Positions 1 through 10,715 of a stretch of DNA of 33,544 nucleotides are shown piece after piece (positions within the stretch are counted from its first letter, which is position 1; every line of letters begins with the position of its first letter). The stretch is from assembly GCA_012031785.1 (NCBI GenBank), contig JAAUTG010000011.1:1-33544 (forward strand), read 5' to 3'. The position numbers were made by a program, and so were the translations under genes. Below the pieces are notes generated by a model. The model was not told the DNA's origin, made no database searches, and worked only from the letters and a program-made list of their open reading frames with translations. This DNA is from Saprospiraceae bacterium. Lineage in GTDB: Bacteria > Bacteroidota > Bacteroidia > Chitinophagales > Saprospiraceae.

Positions 1-1435
1 TCGAGCGGAGGGTGAACCTACGCCTCCAGGGGCGATCCGTTGCGCTGGTCTTGGTATCCAAAAATCGAACATCCAATTGTAGGGTAGGGTGGTTGCTTCT
101 TGCCATCATCGTCAAGCCGTAACCATCAGCAACTAATTTGGATAAATCCTTATTTGGTTTGAAATTAAATCCGATAATACCATATTGTTCCGCAACCGCC
201 CAGTTGATGCAGTAATTGCCCTCAAAGGGTTGGTTTTTGTTGTAAAAATCCAATTCACTTGACCCGTAGCTGGATTCTAAGATATACTGCTCAATGCAGT
301 CTCGAAAAATGGGGAAACCAATACTGTCTGGACGTTGCACGTAAGGAGTTTGCGGCGGAACATTCAAGCCCAAGGCTTCGAGAAGCGGCACATTCAAGTC
401 GTGGTCAAAAAAGTCGTTACCGTTGGGTTGGTACAAGCCAAAACCACCGTGATAGTCCCAAATCGTCCAAGCAATATTTTTTTCTTCCAAGTAATTTCGC
501 ACCAAGTTGTACCAATTTGTCCTTTCTGTCGGATTGCTGTTGGGGATATAAACGCCAAATTCTCCACAAAATATTGGAACATTGCGCGTAGTGCTAAAAT
601 TAGCGGCAATGTCAATTAATGACTTTACTTTTTGGGCAGTTCCGTCGGTTGGATAGCTATTGTAAGCAAATTCTATCCAAGTTCCTCTAACCGAATTGGG
701 GACGGATGGCATTCTGTTGGCTTGATAGGGAAACGGAATATTGGTGACAGGTTCCATGGAAGGACCAACCCACGACGCACCTTGGTGCGTAAAAAGAAAC
801 GGGTCGTAGAAATGGAAAGTGTAAATCAAATTGTTGTCGTCGTAGTTGGGCATTGCCCAGAGGTTATTGTAGCTGTTCCAACCTGCTGGACCAATAATAA
901 TAGTATGTTTGGTATCAACAGTTCGGATAGCTTTCACGACTTTTTGTTGAATCTGATTCCAAAGCAAATCAGATATGCCATGCGGTTCGTTTAGCACTTC
1001 GTAATAAATGTAATTGGAGCGATTCTTGTAATGGGCTGCCATCTGCGTCCATACTTTTTCCAAAATAATGCCAACATTTGGGTCGGTGTCTGTGCCAACA
1101 TCAAAAGTGTGGTTATCGAATATCAAGTGCATTTGTAAGTCCTCCGCCCAGTTTACGACTTCATCTAAAAAACCTAAAAACACGGGGTCGAGTTGATAAT
1201 TGGGTGCGCCATCGGTCATAAAATGCAAATTGATGGGTAAGCGAATGACATCGAAGCCTAAACTTTTTATTTGTTCAAAATCTTTTTTGGTGTATTTTTT
1301 AAACTGAATTTGGCGAGCACTCCCCACTTGAAACCAGCCTGTCAAGTTTACGCCGCTATGAAATGGTACTTGCGGTTGACCAAAGGCAGCGAAAAAGAGC
1401 ATACAAACAAAAAGGCACAGCGTTATTTTTTTCAT
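1..1435 (-). CDS. Secreted GH5 family glycosidase (endoglucanase-like), 3' end cut off
   Basis: A single open frame runs 478 codons from the ATG at 1435 to the window edge without a stop, so the C-terminus is missing. Residues 1-19 are a signal peptide (basic MKKI start, hydrophobic core, small residues before GQPQ). Residues about 20-370 match the GH5 (beta/alpha)8 barrel. The acid/base Glu lies in NEPHG (E150) and the nucleophile Glu in CGEFG (E292), with RLPINLHF in an early strand. From about residue 372 a second, probably beta-sandwich domain follows that I cannot name; such accessory domains are common behind Bacteroidota GH5 domains. The family hydrolyses beta-1,4-linked glucans or mannans outside the cytoplasm; the exact substrate cannot be read from the sequence. 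An ATG at 1440 is followed at once by a stop, so 1435 is the start. No frameshift was seen here. Family assignment is firm. Confidence 0.88.
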   Translation of the reverse strand, partial: MKKITLCLFVCMLFFAAFGQPQVPFHSGVNLTGWFQVGSARQIQFKKYTKKDFEQIKSLGFDVIRLPINLHFMTDGAPNYQLDPVFLGFLDEVVNWAEDLQMHLIFDNHTFDVGTDTDPNVGIILEKVWTQMAAHYKNRSNYIYYEVLNEPHGISDLLWNQIQQKVVKAIRTVDTKHTIIIGPAGWNSYNNLWAMPNYDDNNLIYTFHFYDPFLFTHQGASWVGPSMEPVTNIPFPYQANRMPSVPNSVRGTWIEFAYNSYPTDGTAQKVKSLIDIAANFSTTRNVPIFCGEFGVYIPNSNPTERTNWYNLVRNYLEEKNIAWTIWDYHGGFGLYQPNGNDFFDHDLNVPLLEALGLNVPPQTPYVQRPDSIGFPIFRDCIEQYILESSYGSSELDFYNKNQPFEGNYCINWAVAEQYGIIGFNFKPNKDLSKLVADGYGLTMMARSNHPTLQLDVRFLDTKTSATDRPWRRRFTLRS

Positions 1436-2018
1436 TACATAGAATTTTATTATGAATTATTGACTTTGAAATTGAATGTAATATAGGTAAATATAGTTAA
1501 TTTAAAAAGAATTATGAATATTTTGTTGTTAAAGTGATGTAAATAAGAACATATCGGGAAATTAAATTTGGTTTCAAGTAATAATTCGTTGTGTCCAGGA
1601 CTTAACGCGCTGCCCTTTAGCCTGTGGTAGCAGGCTTTACTCTTTTTAACCCTTTGTATGTGTTTGCCTTCGGCGATTTTTTTTTGATGGATGGAGTTTC
1701 CTAGCTCCATCCGCAGGTATTTTTTGCGTTTCCTAGCGCATGTGGCGGCTGGCGCGTTAGGAAACGAGCAGGATAGGTTGCGCCGATGTGAAGAAACATC
1801 GGCAATCGGTTTTTTGTCTTTTGTAAGCCCCATGTTTCAATTCCGCCAGTGTAATTAAATACCAATCGTTCCAAGTTTTAGTAGCATTGTTTTGAATTAA
1901 ATTTAAGTATGAACGATTCTGTATTGATTCAAATCCCCTTCTCTTTGTGTTTTCAGCTTTCGCCACACGCTGAACCAGAAAACATCACCTGCTATGGCAA
2001 TAGCGGTGAGCAATAAAT
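1436..2018. other. Gene-free stretch between GH5 gene and sbcC, with hairpin cluster
   Basis: No credible gene was found. Frames that stay open across 1450-1966 are of low-complexity, non-coding character and include the artificial extension of sbcC past its true stop. The part from 1619 to 1815 contains several stable stem-loops, described separately. The rest (1436-1560) is AT-rich upstream DNA of the GH5 gene, without a clear TAnnTTTG box. Confidence 0.6.
1619..1815. repeat. Cluster of four strong stem-loops, unknown role
   Basis: Four GC-richer hairpins occur within 200 bp. They are AGCCTG/CAGGCT (1619-1624, 1631-1636), GGATGGAG/CTCCATCC (1689-1696, 1705-1712), a 13-bp stem with one G:T pair (1727-1739, 1754-1766), and GCCGATGT/ACATCGGC (1782-1789, 1796-1803) followed by T6 at 1810-1815. 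The second hairpin's loop and the third's stem share the string TTTCCTAG. No plus-strand gene ends here, so a simple terminator does not explain them. They could be REP-like repeats or a structured RNA; I do not recognise the family. Confidence 0.5.
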
Positions 2019-5000
2019 CTATCCTACTACTTTGACTTCGCTGAATCCATTGGCTTTTTTTTTGTACTTGTATTTGAGTGGAAATGCGTTCTTTGAGCGC
2101 TTTTACGTGCGAAATGATGCCTATGGTTTTGCCGGTAGCTTGTAAATTCTCTAGTGTAGTGATGGCGATTTCTAAGGTGGCTTCATCCAAAGTGCCGAAG
2201 CCTTCGTCAATGAAAAGTGAACGAATTTGAGTATTATGTCCCGCCAAGTCGGAAAGTCCGAGTGCCATTGCTAGGCTAACTAGAAAACTTTCGCCACCTG
2301 ATAGGGTCTTCATGGAACGAGTGTGGTTGGCTTGAAAAAGATCAATAATGTCTAGTTCTAAGGCTTCCCCTTCGCGCTTGCGAATGTAGTAGCGGTCATT
2401 TAATTTTTTTAGGTGCTGATTGGCGTAATGAACAAGTTGTTGCAAGGTAAGGCTTTGTGCAAAAACTCGGAATTTTTTTCCGTTTTTCATTCCAATCACG
2501 TCGTTTAGCTTTTTCCAGCGTTGGTATTCTATTTTTTGTTGCTCGTACTTACTTTGTAGTGTTTTCAATTGCTCGATGAGGGTACGTTGCTGCTCGAGTT
2601 GTTTTTTCAGGCTGCCCACATTTTGCAGCGATTGCTGGTAGCTTTGTTCTAGTTCGGTTTGTTTTGTCAAGATTGTATTTTCTGATGCTGAAGTCAGTGT
2701 TTTGGCTTGTTCTTGCACAAGTTGTTGCTGGGTTTGTTGTAGAAGTTGTTGAGAATGGGTGTATTGTTGACTTAATTTTTCTTTTTGCTGTTGTAGGTTG
2801 TTAGCTATTTCTTCAGAAAGCAACGCGGCTTTTACTTCATTTAATTGATGGAATCCGTTGGCTTTGATATTGGTTAATAGGGTGTTTTGTAGTTGTTGTC
2901 CTTGCGCTTGGAGTTGCTGTAACTGTGTATTGTGAGTATTTTGAGTAGCTTGTAGCGCGGCGATTTCTCGCTGGTGCGTTTGAGTTTGGATGCGCAAATG
3001 CTCGCAGTGTTGCTCGGTGGCTTGTAATATTTGTTGGAAAGCCTTTTTTTCGTGCTGTGGGTCTTTGTCTCCTAACAATTGAGTGCGCTCGCGTTGTGTT
3101 TCTAGCAAAAGCGTTTCTAAAGTTTGCGTTTGTTGCTGAAGTTGTTGTAGGTTTTCGCTGCGTTCTTGTAGTTGTTGAGCAATGGATTGGAGTTGTTGTT
3201 GTTGTAGGCTTCGCTTTTCTTTTAATTGCCGAGTCTGCTCGCGGGTGGCTTTAAATTGAGCGAGTTGTTCCTGTAATTTTGAGTGTGCATTTTGCAGATT
3301 TTGGTCTGTTGCACGGTATTTTGATAAGTAGGTTTGAGCCGTAGCTAGAACGTTTCGTAACTCTGCATCTGCCTCTTGTTGTTGTTCTTTTAGTTGTTTG
3401 AATTGTTTAATATCTGCTTGAATGGCGGCTATCAATTCTTTTTGTTTGTTTTCTGCACTAGCTTGTCGGGTTTTCTTGTACTTCCAGCCGTGCGTTCACT
3501 TCTTGTAGTTGCGCGAAATTTTGTTCCAATCGCACGATTTGGATTTGATAATTTTCAATTTGGGTGTGCAAAGCATCTAATTCCCAAAAAATGGTCTCGG
3601 TAATGGCTGCTTCCTGAATGTGTTGTTGAAGTTGAAGTAGTTTGATGGACTTGGTATTCAGGGCTTCAGTTAAATGGGTTAGTTGATTGGTTGCCACTGC
3701 TTTTGCTTGCTCCGAAGCAATCAATTGCTTTTTCAGGTTTTCCAGTGCTTTTTCTGCCGTCTTTAACTTGTTTTTTGGCTTCATCCACGTAGGTTTCATT
3801 CCAATCGAGGTCGCGGAATGGATGTTGTGTGGAACGGCAAACTGGGCAAGGGTCGCCAGGTTCTAGTTTACTGCGTTCTCGCTCCAAGTTAGTGCTGGAA
3901 AAAGCACGCTCTAACTCGTAATGGCGTTGGCTAATTTCGTATTGCTTTTGGAGGTTAGGTAATTGTGCTTCTTCTATTTTTAAGGTAACTAGGGTTTTAT
4001 CTAGGGTTTGCTGAACGCGCTGCATCTGTTTGTCTAAATCATCCAATTCAGATTGGGTATCGGCATATCCTTGTAGGCGGGTTACAAATTCTTTTATTTG
4101 TTGTATTTGCGCTATTTTTATAGGTTATTAAGTGGGTGCGTTGCGGGAATTTTTCTAGTTCCTGTGGCGTGACGATTTTTAATAAATCTTTCATGAAATC
4201 TGCTACACAAGCCTTTGCGTCCGAGACTTCTTTTGCTAGGAGGTGTTCCGATTTTTCCTTTTCGAGAAGGGATTTGCCCAACGTCTCTTGAGATTGTTTT
4301 TGTTTGGCAATAGTGGTTTCCAAGTAGGTGGCTTGCTGCAACTGCAATGCTAAAGTAGGTAAATCTTGTTCTAAATCCTCGCAATCACGGTTCTTGTTTA
4401 GCCAAATTTCTAGTTCAAGAATTTGATTTTCAGTATTTTGATGGGTTTCAAAAAGTTGTTGCTGTTGTTGTTGTTCTTTTTGTTGTTTGTTGTTTTTAGT
4501 CGTCCAATCTTTTTGTAAATGGGTGAGTTCCAATTTTTTCTGCTGCAAATTAACATCGAGTTGAGTTACTTTTTCAAAGCGTGCCAATTGCTCGTCGCGT
4601 TGACTTTGTAAAGTATCAAGTTGTTGGTGGGCGGCATCAAATTTTTCTTGTACTTCTTCCAATTGCTGTTGCAGTACGGTTTGGGTGTTTTTACTTTCTG
4701 CAATCGTTATTTTTAGCTGGTCGCGTTCTGCAATCATTTCGTTCAAACGTAGAAGCTGTGCTTGGAAGGGGCTTGCCTTTTGGTGCTTTGCTAATTTTTC
4801 AAACTGGTTGGCTTGAGCGTGTTGGGCTTCCTGCACTTGCTGAATCTGGTTGTTTAATTCTTCTACTTTTGCTTGAAGTACAGACAGATTTTGCAACCAT
4901 TGGAGTTGTTGGCGTAATTCTTCCAATGCTTTTTTGTGCAACGCTGCTTGTTGTGTAAAGGTATCGAGTTGTTGCTGTATTAAGGAAGGGTCGTCGGTTT

Positions 5001-5655
5001 GTAGCGCATGAAGTTGTTGAAACTGGTCTTTATATTGGTTTAGTTGCTTTTCTTCTTCTGCGTGTCGCTCGAAAGCTGCCTGAGAAAGTTTGGTGTAGTA
5101 TTCCGTACCCGTGATGCGCTCCAAGAGTTCGCTTCTTTCTTTTTCATCTGCCCTCAGGAACGCAGCAAAATCGCCTTGTGCCAGTAAAACTGATTTGCAG
5201 AACTGGTTGTAATCCAGCCCTGTGATTTCTTGTATTTTGATTTCGTAATCCCTGGCGCGGTCGTAAATAATTTTAAAGTTGCTTGTTTGTGCGTCCCAAC
5301 GAGAAAGTTCTCTTTTGGCAGGCTGTACATTGCCATCTGTTTTGTTGCGCGATTTCCATAAAGTCCATTTAGAGCGATAAATATGTTTATTTGACTCAAA
5401 CTCTACTTCTGCCAGACTTTCTGTACTGCCATAGGACATAATTTCTTTTTCGTTGTCGTTGCGATGTACCTTGCCGTATAAAGCTAAGGTAATAGCATCC
5501 AAAATGGTTGTTTTTCCTGCACCTGTGTCGCCCACAATAGCGAAAATACCCGCATAATTCAGAGGGGCAGTAGTAAAATCAATCTGAATGGTTCCAGTTG
5601 TTTGGGTAAGTCTTAACGAGTTGAGGTTACGAAGTGTTATCTTTCTGATTCTCAT
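2019..5655 (-). CDS. sbcC: SbcC/Rad50-type nuclease ATPase subunit (four probable indel errors)
   Basis: ATPase subunit of the SbcCD double-strand exonuclease, which clips hairpins and blocked DNA ends. Walker A (GDTGAGKT, residues 42-49) lies near the N-terminus. Two very Gln-rich coiled-coil arms flank the zinc hook CPVC at about residue 602, almost exactly mid-protein. The C-terminal half carries the ABC signature (LSGGES) and Walker B (LFIDEGFGTLDE). The frame is broken four times by one extra base, each in an A tract of the coding strand: 4115-4119, 3771-3776, 3471-3474 and 2055-2063. Removing one base at each gives about 1210 residues ending in a typical QKKANGFSEVKVVG tail and a TAG at 2019-2021. 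No sbcD lies next to it, which is unusual because sbcD normally precedes sbcC. The upstream neighbour is a kinase-like gene. Identity is certain; whether the gene is intact depends on the indels being errors. Confidence 0.9.
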
Positions 5656-5736
5656 TTTGTTACAGCTAAATATTTTGGAAAGATTGCCGTTTAAATGCTT
5701 GGTTCTTCTTCTCTGTTCGTCATATTCCTAAGTAGG

Positions 5737-6787
5737 TTAATATTTTTCTGCGTCAAAGGTTTCCACTGCTAGTAAATAGGTTTCATAGGCTTCGCGTTGT
5801 AGTTTAGTCGCATAAATTTCGTGAAAAAAATACCGCCCGTCTTTAATCACATAATTGAGAATAAAAAAGCGATAGATTTCAGGTAGCAATCTAATTTCTG
5901 CTTCTAGGAGTGGATAGACTGATGATAATGTTTGAGGAAAAATAAAAACCGTTCCTCCATTAAGGTTTCAATGTTGTAGCTAAAAACTGTGCGGTCGCCT
6001 ACATTGGAAACTATACGGCTCAAAAAGTAAAAGTCTAACATTCGGCTACTCATTCTAAACCAATCATAGTCCCAGCGAGAAAAAAGTTTATTTGATCTGT
6101 CACAGAAAAATTACCAATATTCCAATCTACAAATACAGGAATTTTGTCTAAGGTGTTTAGTCCTAAGCGTTCTGTATGTTCAAAAAATAAATCACTTTGT
6201 CCTTTAATCAGCTCTATTTTTCCGCGATGCTCGTATTTTCCATCTCTAGTTTCTAAAATTTCTAAAAGATGTTCTATGTCCGTGTAGAGCGTTTTGGAGG
6301 AAGTGGGGAGTGTATTTTTTACCTCGTAGCAAGATTGATGGAAATGCGCAAACTCTTCCCCTAAAGTGCTGATATGCGTAGCGTCCAAGCGGCGAGGTAG
6401 CATTTTTTGGATGTGCATCGGGCGATAAAAAACAACCCAAGCATCTATCAAGCTATTCTTAATGCGATGGACGAAAAGTTCGTTTTGTCGAATTAAGGAG
6501 CGCGCCAGAAAATTCTCAAATGGCGTAGGTAAATTATTTGCCAGCACATTGATAATGGTATGGTCTTCCACAAAATGCTCATACTTTCCGAAGTATGACA
6601 TCTTCGCAATCACAAAATCGTTATTAGTGAAAATGATTTTATATACATGGTTCGTAGAAACCTTCGCACTGATGTCACTAACCGACTTAATTTCGCGGGA
6701 AGAATCGTAAGCTATCCAAGCATATTTGACAATTGTAATAAAATCAATATGGTGCATGATATAGGGATTAATGATGAAACGTGGCAT
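5737..6787 (-). CDS. Divergent aminoglycoside-phosphotransferase-like kinase (two probable indels)
   Basis: Restoring one base in the six-A run at 6080-6085 and one in the five-A run at 5938-5942 gives a continuous 350-residue protein ending at a TAA (5737-5739). It has the layout of the APH/choline-kinase fold: an ATP-site Lys (K62 in VIAKMS), then FVDWNIGNF at 219-227. In the latter, D221 and N226 keep the DxxxxN spacing of the Brenner motif, but the usual His-Gly before the Asp is replaced by Phe-Val. RWDYDWFR follows at 238-245, where D240 or D242 could be the metal-binding Asp. No signal peptide or membrane segment was seen. It lies downstream of treS on the same strand, but two palindromic elements and about 450 bp intervene, so co-transcription is doubtful. 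The substrate is unknown: a sugar or other small-molecule kinase is my inference. Antibiotic resistance is not indicated. Confidence 0.6.
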
Positions 6788-6829
6788 TTAATGATTGATG
6801 AGGGCGATTAAATACTTATATTATTCAAT

Positions 6830-6962
6830 CGGTTATTTGGTATTGAAATTGTTTTGTAAAATTATATTTGATAACGGAGTAAAAGACCAAATAAATTTTA
6901 AAAGATAGTTTGATATAACGCCTCTAAACAAACATACATATCTCCTAGCCAATAACCAACCA
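6830..6962 (-). repeat. Palindromic intergenic element, copy E1
   Basis: The ends GGTTATTTGG (6831-6840) and CCAATAACC (6949-6957) are imperfect inverted repeats. On the minus strand it carries the family core. The 15 bases at 6915-6929 (ataacgcctctaaac) are the exact reverse complement of 10577-10591 in copy E3, and the flanking bases align as well. It lies between the kinase-like gene and treS. Confidence 0.6.
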
Positions 6963-7036
6963 CATAACATCTGTTATTGGTACATAGAACGTTTTATCGC
7001 TTTCAAGGTTTAGCTTGCCATTTTACACTATGAAAC

Positions 7037-7218
7037 TGGTCTTTAGTAGCTAGTTTTAGTTGCACTAAAATATTCTAACACTGCTGTTGTTAAAACTTAC
7101 GTTATGCTATTGCCTGCTGCCTTTGGTTCTTAGCTATAACAGCTAGTTATCCAGTCTTACTTTACAAAAAACTTCAAGTAAGGCAGCTAAAAACCCAATA
7201 CTAAACTGCTAAAGACCA
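7037..7218 (+). repeat. Palindromic intergenic element, copy E2
   Basis: The terminal arms TGGTCTTTAGTAG (7037-7049) and CTGCTAAAGACCA (7206-7218) are complementary at 12 of 13 positions. A nested CTTACTT/AAGTAAG stem lies inside. The interior has a weaker version of the family core, ending in ACGTTATGCTA. The element ends 18 bp beyond the stop codon of treS. It is the most diverged of the five copies. Confidence 0.5.
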
Positions 7219-7236
7219 AATATCATAAAACTTTTT

Positions 7237-10200
7237 TTATTTAGATACCAAACTTAAAATACCTTTTAATGGAATCGTCAGGTTATCTGGGCGATGGCTC
7301 AATTCGTATTGTAATTCTTTCAAAGCGCGTTCCAGCATAAATACTTCCAACATAATGCTGAAATCTGCTGTATTATCAGGTATAAATTCTGGAATGTTAG
7401 CGGCATCTACCTCCTGACGATAGGTTTGCAAGAAGAAGCTACATACACTTTCGTACCAAACTGGTAGCAGCGCAGTCACCGCAGCATGGTCATTGTGCTG
7501 GTTTTCAACACTGGACGCAGCATAGTGAATAGAGCGCAGCATGGTAGCTACATCCACTAAAGGTGATTTTCTCAACTTGCGTTCGCTGAAAGCTCGGTCG
7601 TAAGTGCCATCAAAATCATCAATCATTAAGTCGTCGCCTACCATCATTACTTGTTCCAAGTGAAAGTTGCCGTGAATGCGAATTTTGGAAGCTTCAAACT
7701 TATGAACATAGATACGATTGAAGTCGCTTAATATCTTTTCCTCTACTCCGATGACCTGGTTAGCTAAAGTTTTTTTGATGCCCGTCTAGGCTCGGCATAA
7801 TTGCTTTGAGGGCGCTCATTGCTGTTCTGACTAGAGATTTGAGTGCTGAATACAAAGAGCGTTGATAATGCAAAGAATACAATTCTGGCTCAAATGAAGC
7901 GTCCCCGTGTTTGGATAAATTTACTAAGGAAAGGTGCATCTGTGCAGTGCGCGTTGCTAATTGTTGTATTTTCGCTACGAAGGAATAGTCCATCACGGAT
8001 TGCAAAAACGCTGGGAGTGTTTCGTAAGTGAGGGTATCGAATTTGCTAATATGAGTGGGGCTAAGTGTAAGTTTATCTGCATTAACCATCACTTTTTCCA
8101 CCATGCGTTTGATACTATCCGTCACATAGTCCCAACCATAGCCCTGATGCGCAATCAAAGGCTGAATAACTGCCAATGAAGTGTGGTAGCCTGTTTTTTT
8201 GAACATTAGGCTTCCCAGTAATTCTGGTGCAGCAGGGAATACTTTTTTATGAGTTAGCCAATAATTAAGCTCATAGTCAGGATTAGGTTGTTCATCCACG
8301 CGGCGGTAAAACTTTACAAAATAGCCTTCTTTATAAGCGATAGACACATACTGGGCAGTGGCGCGGCGAATCGTGGAATCTGTCACTGTTAAACCATCGG
8401 GGAAGGTTACAATCAAGTCCTTGTGATTCAACAAAGCATTAGCGTGATTTAAAAAACTTAAACGGAATTGTTCATCGTGGAAAGCATCTAACAAAATACC
8501 ACTTTGCGAACCCACAGAGGCAATCCCAATTACTTCTTCTTTGCGCCAAACATCGTCTTCTACGCCTAATGGTTTGAAACTAACGGGTAGCTGGTAAAGT
8601 TCGGGAACACCTGTCCTGAATGTAGCCTCCACTAACAAGATAGCATAATCATCGTTCAATTGGATTTGCTCCTTCAAAGTAACCACCTCAATGGTTCTAT
8701 CTTTATTACCAAACCAAGCGGCGCGACGGAAATACTTTGGTAATACTTCTTTAGTCAATGCTTTTTGTTGCAATAACGCTTTAAAACTGGCGGCAGAAAT
8801 TTCTGGAGACTTCAGCATTTTATCGGTAATCGCAAGCATTTCTACAGGTTTTAGTAAAAACCAATAATAACCATGCGGTGCTACCGACAGAAAATAAGGT
8901 TCTTTAGCAATATGTTGGAACGTGGTTTCTCCAAAAATTTCTACTGGAGAATATCCCTCATAAGCCGACAAATCCAAGTAAACTCCTTCCACAAAACGCG
9001 ATAAATTGGCTACAACCAAGATGGTTTGGTCTTGATAAGTCCTTAAAAAAGCCAGCACTTTGCTATTGGCAGGAGTCAAAAACTCTATTTCACCTCTTCC
9101 AAATACTTCTTTGTAATTTTGGCGCGTTGCCATTGTGCGTTTCATCCACCACAACAGCGAGTTCGTGTTGCGCTGCTGGCGTTCAACATTGATATATTTG
9201 TAGTCATATTCAGGGTCAATGATGACAGGAAGATAGAGAGATTGCGGATTTGCTTCCGAAAAACCTGCATTTTGGTTAGCGTTCCACTGCATGGGTGTTC
9301 TTACGCCGTCGCGGTCGCCTAAGTAAAAATTATCCCCCATCCCAATCTCATCTCCATAATACAACACAGGCGTACCTGGCAGAGAGAACAATAAAATATT
9401 CATTAACTCAATGCGTCTGCGGTCATTATCCAACAGAGGGGCAAGACGACGACGAATCCCTAAATTGATGCGCGCTTTTGGGTCAGCGGCGTAGTATTTG
9501 CGCATATAGTCGCGCTCTTCGTCCGTCACCATTTCTAACGTCAATTCATCGTGGTTACGTAAACATACCCCATTGGCAGTTTTCTGGAATCTTTGGCGTT
9601 TGCTCAAAAATATCTGTGATTGGATGGCGTTCTTCCATTTTCAGCGACATATACATACGAGGCATTAAAGGAAAATGAAAATTCATTTGGCACTCATCGC
9701 CATCACTGAAGTAGGAAGCAGAATCTTCTGGCCACATGTTCGCCTCCGCCAAAAAGAGTACATTCTCGTAATTGTCGTCCATGTGCTTGCGCAACTTCTT
9801 CAGAAAGGTGTGCGTTTCGGGTAGGTTTTCACTGTTTGTGCCCTCTCGTTCATACAGGTAAGGAATTGCGTCCAAACGAAAACCATCCATACCCATCGCT
9901 GCCCAGTAGTCCATGATTTTAAAAATCTCTTCTTGTACTGCTGGATTATCATAGTTCAAATCTGGTTGGTGGGAATAAAAACGATGCCAATAATAAGACT
10001 TTGCTACAGGGTCCCAAGTCCAGTTGGAGGTTTCAAAATCTTGAAAAATAATACGCACATCTTTATACTTAGTTGGGTCGTCGCTCCATACATAATAGTC
10101 GCGCTCCACGGAACCTGCTGGTGCGTTTCTGGCTCGCTGAAACCACTCGTGTTGGTCAGAAGTATGATTAATCACTAACTCTGTGATTACTTTTAGATTT

Positions 10201-10496
10201 CTTTTGTGGGCTTCATCCAAAAATTTCTTAAAGTCACCTACATCGCCATAAAATATGGATTGATATTGTAGTAAGTCTGCTATATCATAGCCATCGATGC
10301 GTAGCGGAGAAGGATAGAAAGGCAGTACCCAGAGCGTGGTAACGCCTAGAAATTCGAGATAGTCTAGTTTGGAAATTAATCCTTTAAAATCGCCAATACC
10401 ACTACCTGTGCTGTCACAAAAACCTTTAATATTTAACTCATAGAAAATCGCGTCTTTGTACCATAAAGGCTCGCGTTTGTAATTGTTAGCCGACAT
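7237..10496 (-). CDS. treS: Trehalose synthase-maltokinase fusion, TreS/Mak (two probable indels)
   Basis: Bifunctional protein of trehalose/glycogen metabolism. The GH13 domain interconverts maltose and trehalose, and the C-terminal kinase makes maltose-1-phosphate for the GlgE route. GH13 motifs: nucleophile D209 (DGFRLDAIPYL), acid/base E251 (FLAEANMWPEDS) and NHDELTLEMV after the first frame break. A beta-sandwich follows, then a maltokinase with a cap region and HGNFHLEQV...DDFDGTYDR...SPLVDVATMLRS. One G is missing at 9568-9571 and one A is extra at 7770-7776. Correcting both gives about 1085 residues, the usual length of such fusions, with stop at 7237. The catalytic HGD of maltokinases reads HGN here, so kinase activity deserves a test. 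No glgE or glgB is in the window. Palindromic elements sit on both sides, and no clear promoter box was seen upstream. Confidence 0.92.
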
Positions 10497-10537
10497 AAAT
10501 GAATCGTTTTGCTAAAAAACCTGCTATTATTGAATGA

Positions 10538-10715
10538 TGTTACACAACTGGTTATCTGTTAGGATATTAGAGGTTCGTTTAGAGGCGTTATGCCAAACCA
10601 TTTTCTAAAAGTTATTCGTTTATTTGGTGCATTTGTACCATAATCTCCAGAAGTTATCCTTTCAAAAAAATACAACGTTATCAAATAACCTTACAACCAA
10701 ATAACCAGTTGTAAC
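10538..10715 (+). repeat. Palindromic intergenic element, copy E3
   Basis: The left arm is TGTTAC-AC-AACTGGTTAT (10538-10554). The right arm, ATAACCAGTTGTAACA (10700-10715), is its exact complement apart from the two-base AC insertion. The core starts with GTTCGTTT at 10573-10580 and ends near AAAAGTTATTC. It lies about 40 bp upstream of the treS start. Confidence 0.7.

Noticed and set aside
1920-1945. Possible tRNA T-arm (GATTCAAATCC)
   Set aside because: No matching acceptor, D or anticodon arms can be drawn in the preceding 80 bases.
1757-1966. Minus-strand open frames over the hairpin cluster
   Set aside because: They owe their openness to the hairpin sequences and to the out-of-frame run past the true sbcC stop; no start signal or family features.
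1903-5655. sbcC read as four or more separate genes, and antisense open frames in the same region
   Set aside because: The fragments carry the N-terminal ATPase half, the zinc hook and the C-terminal ATPase half of one protein in order. Antisense frames arise from the Gln-rich coiled-coil codons and show no protein character.
9568-9571. Programmed ribosomal frameshifting at the homopolymer breaks
   Set aside because: Breaks are of both signs, spread over unrelated genes, and lack slippery heptamers with downstream structure. Read error explains them better.
7237-10496. Separate genes for alpha-amylase, TreS C-terminal part and maltokinase
   Set aside because: One-base corrections at 9568-9571 and 7770-7776 join them into a standard TreS-Mak fusion.
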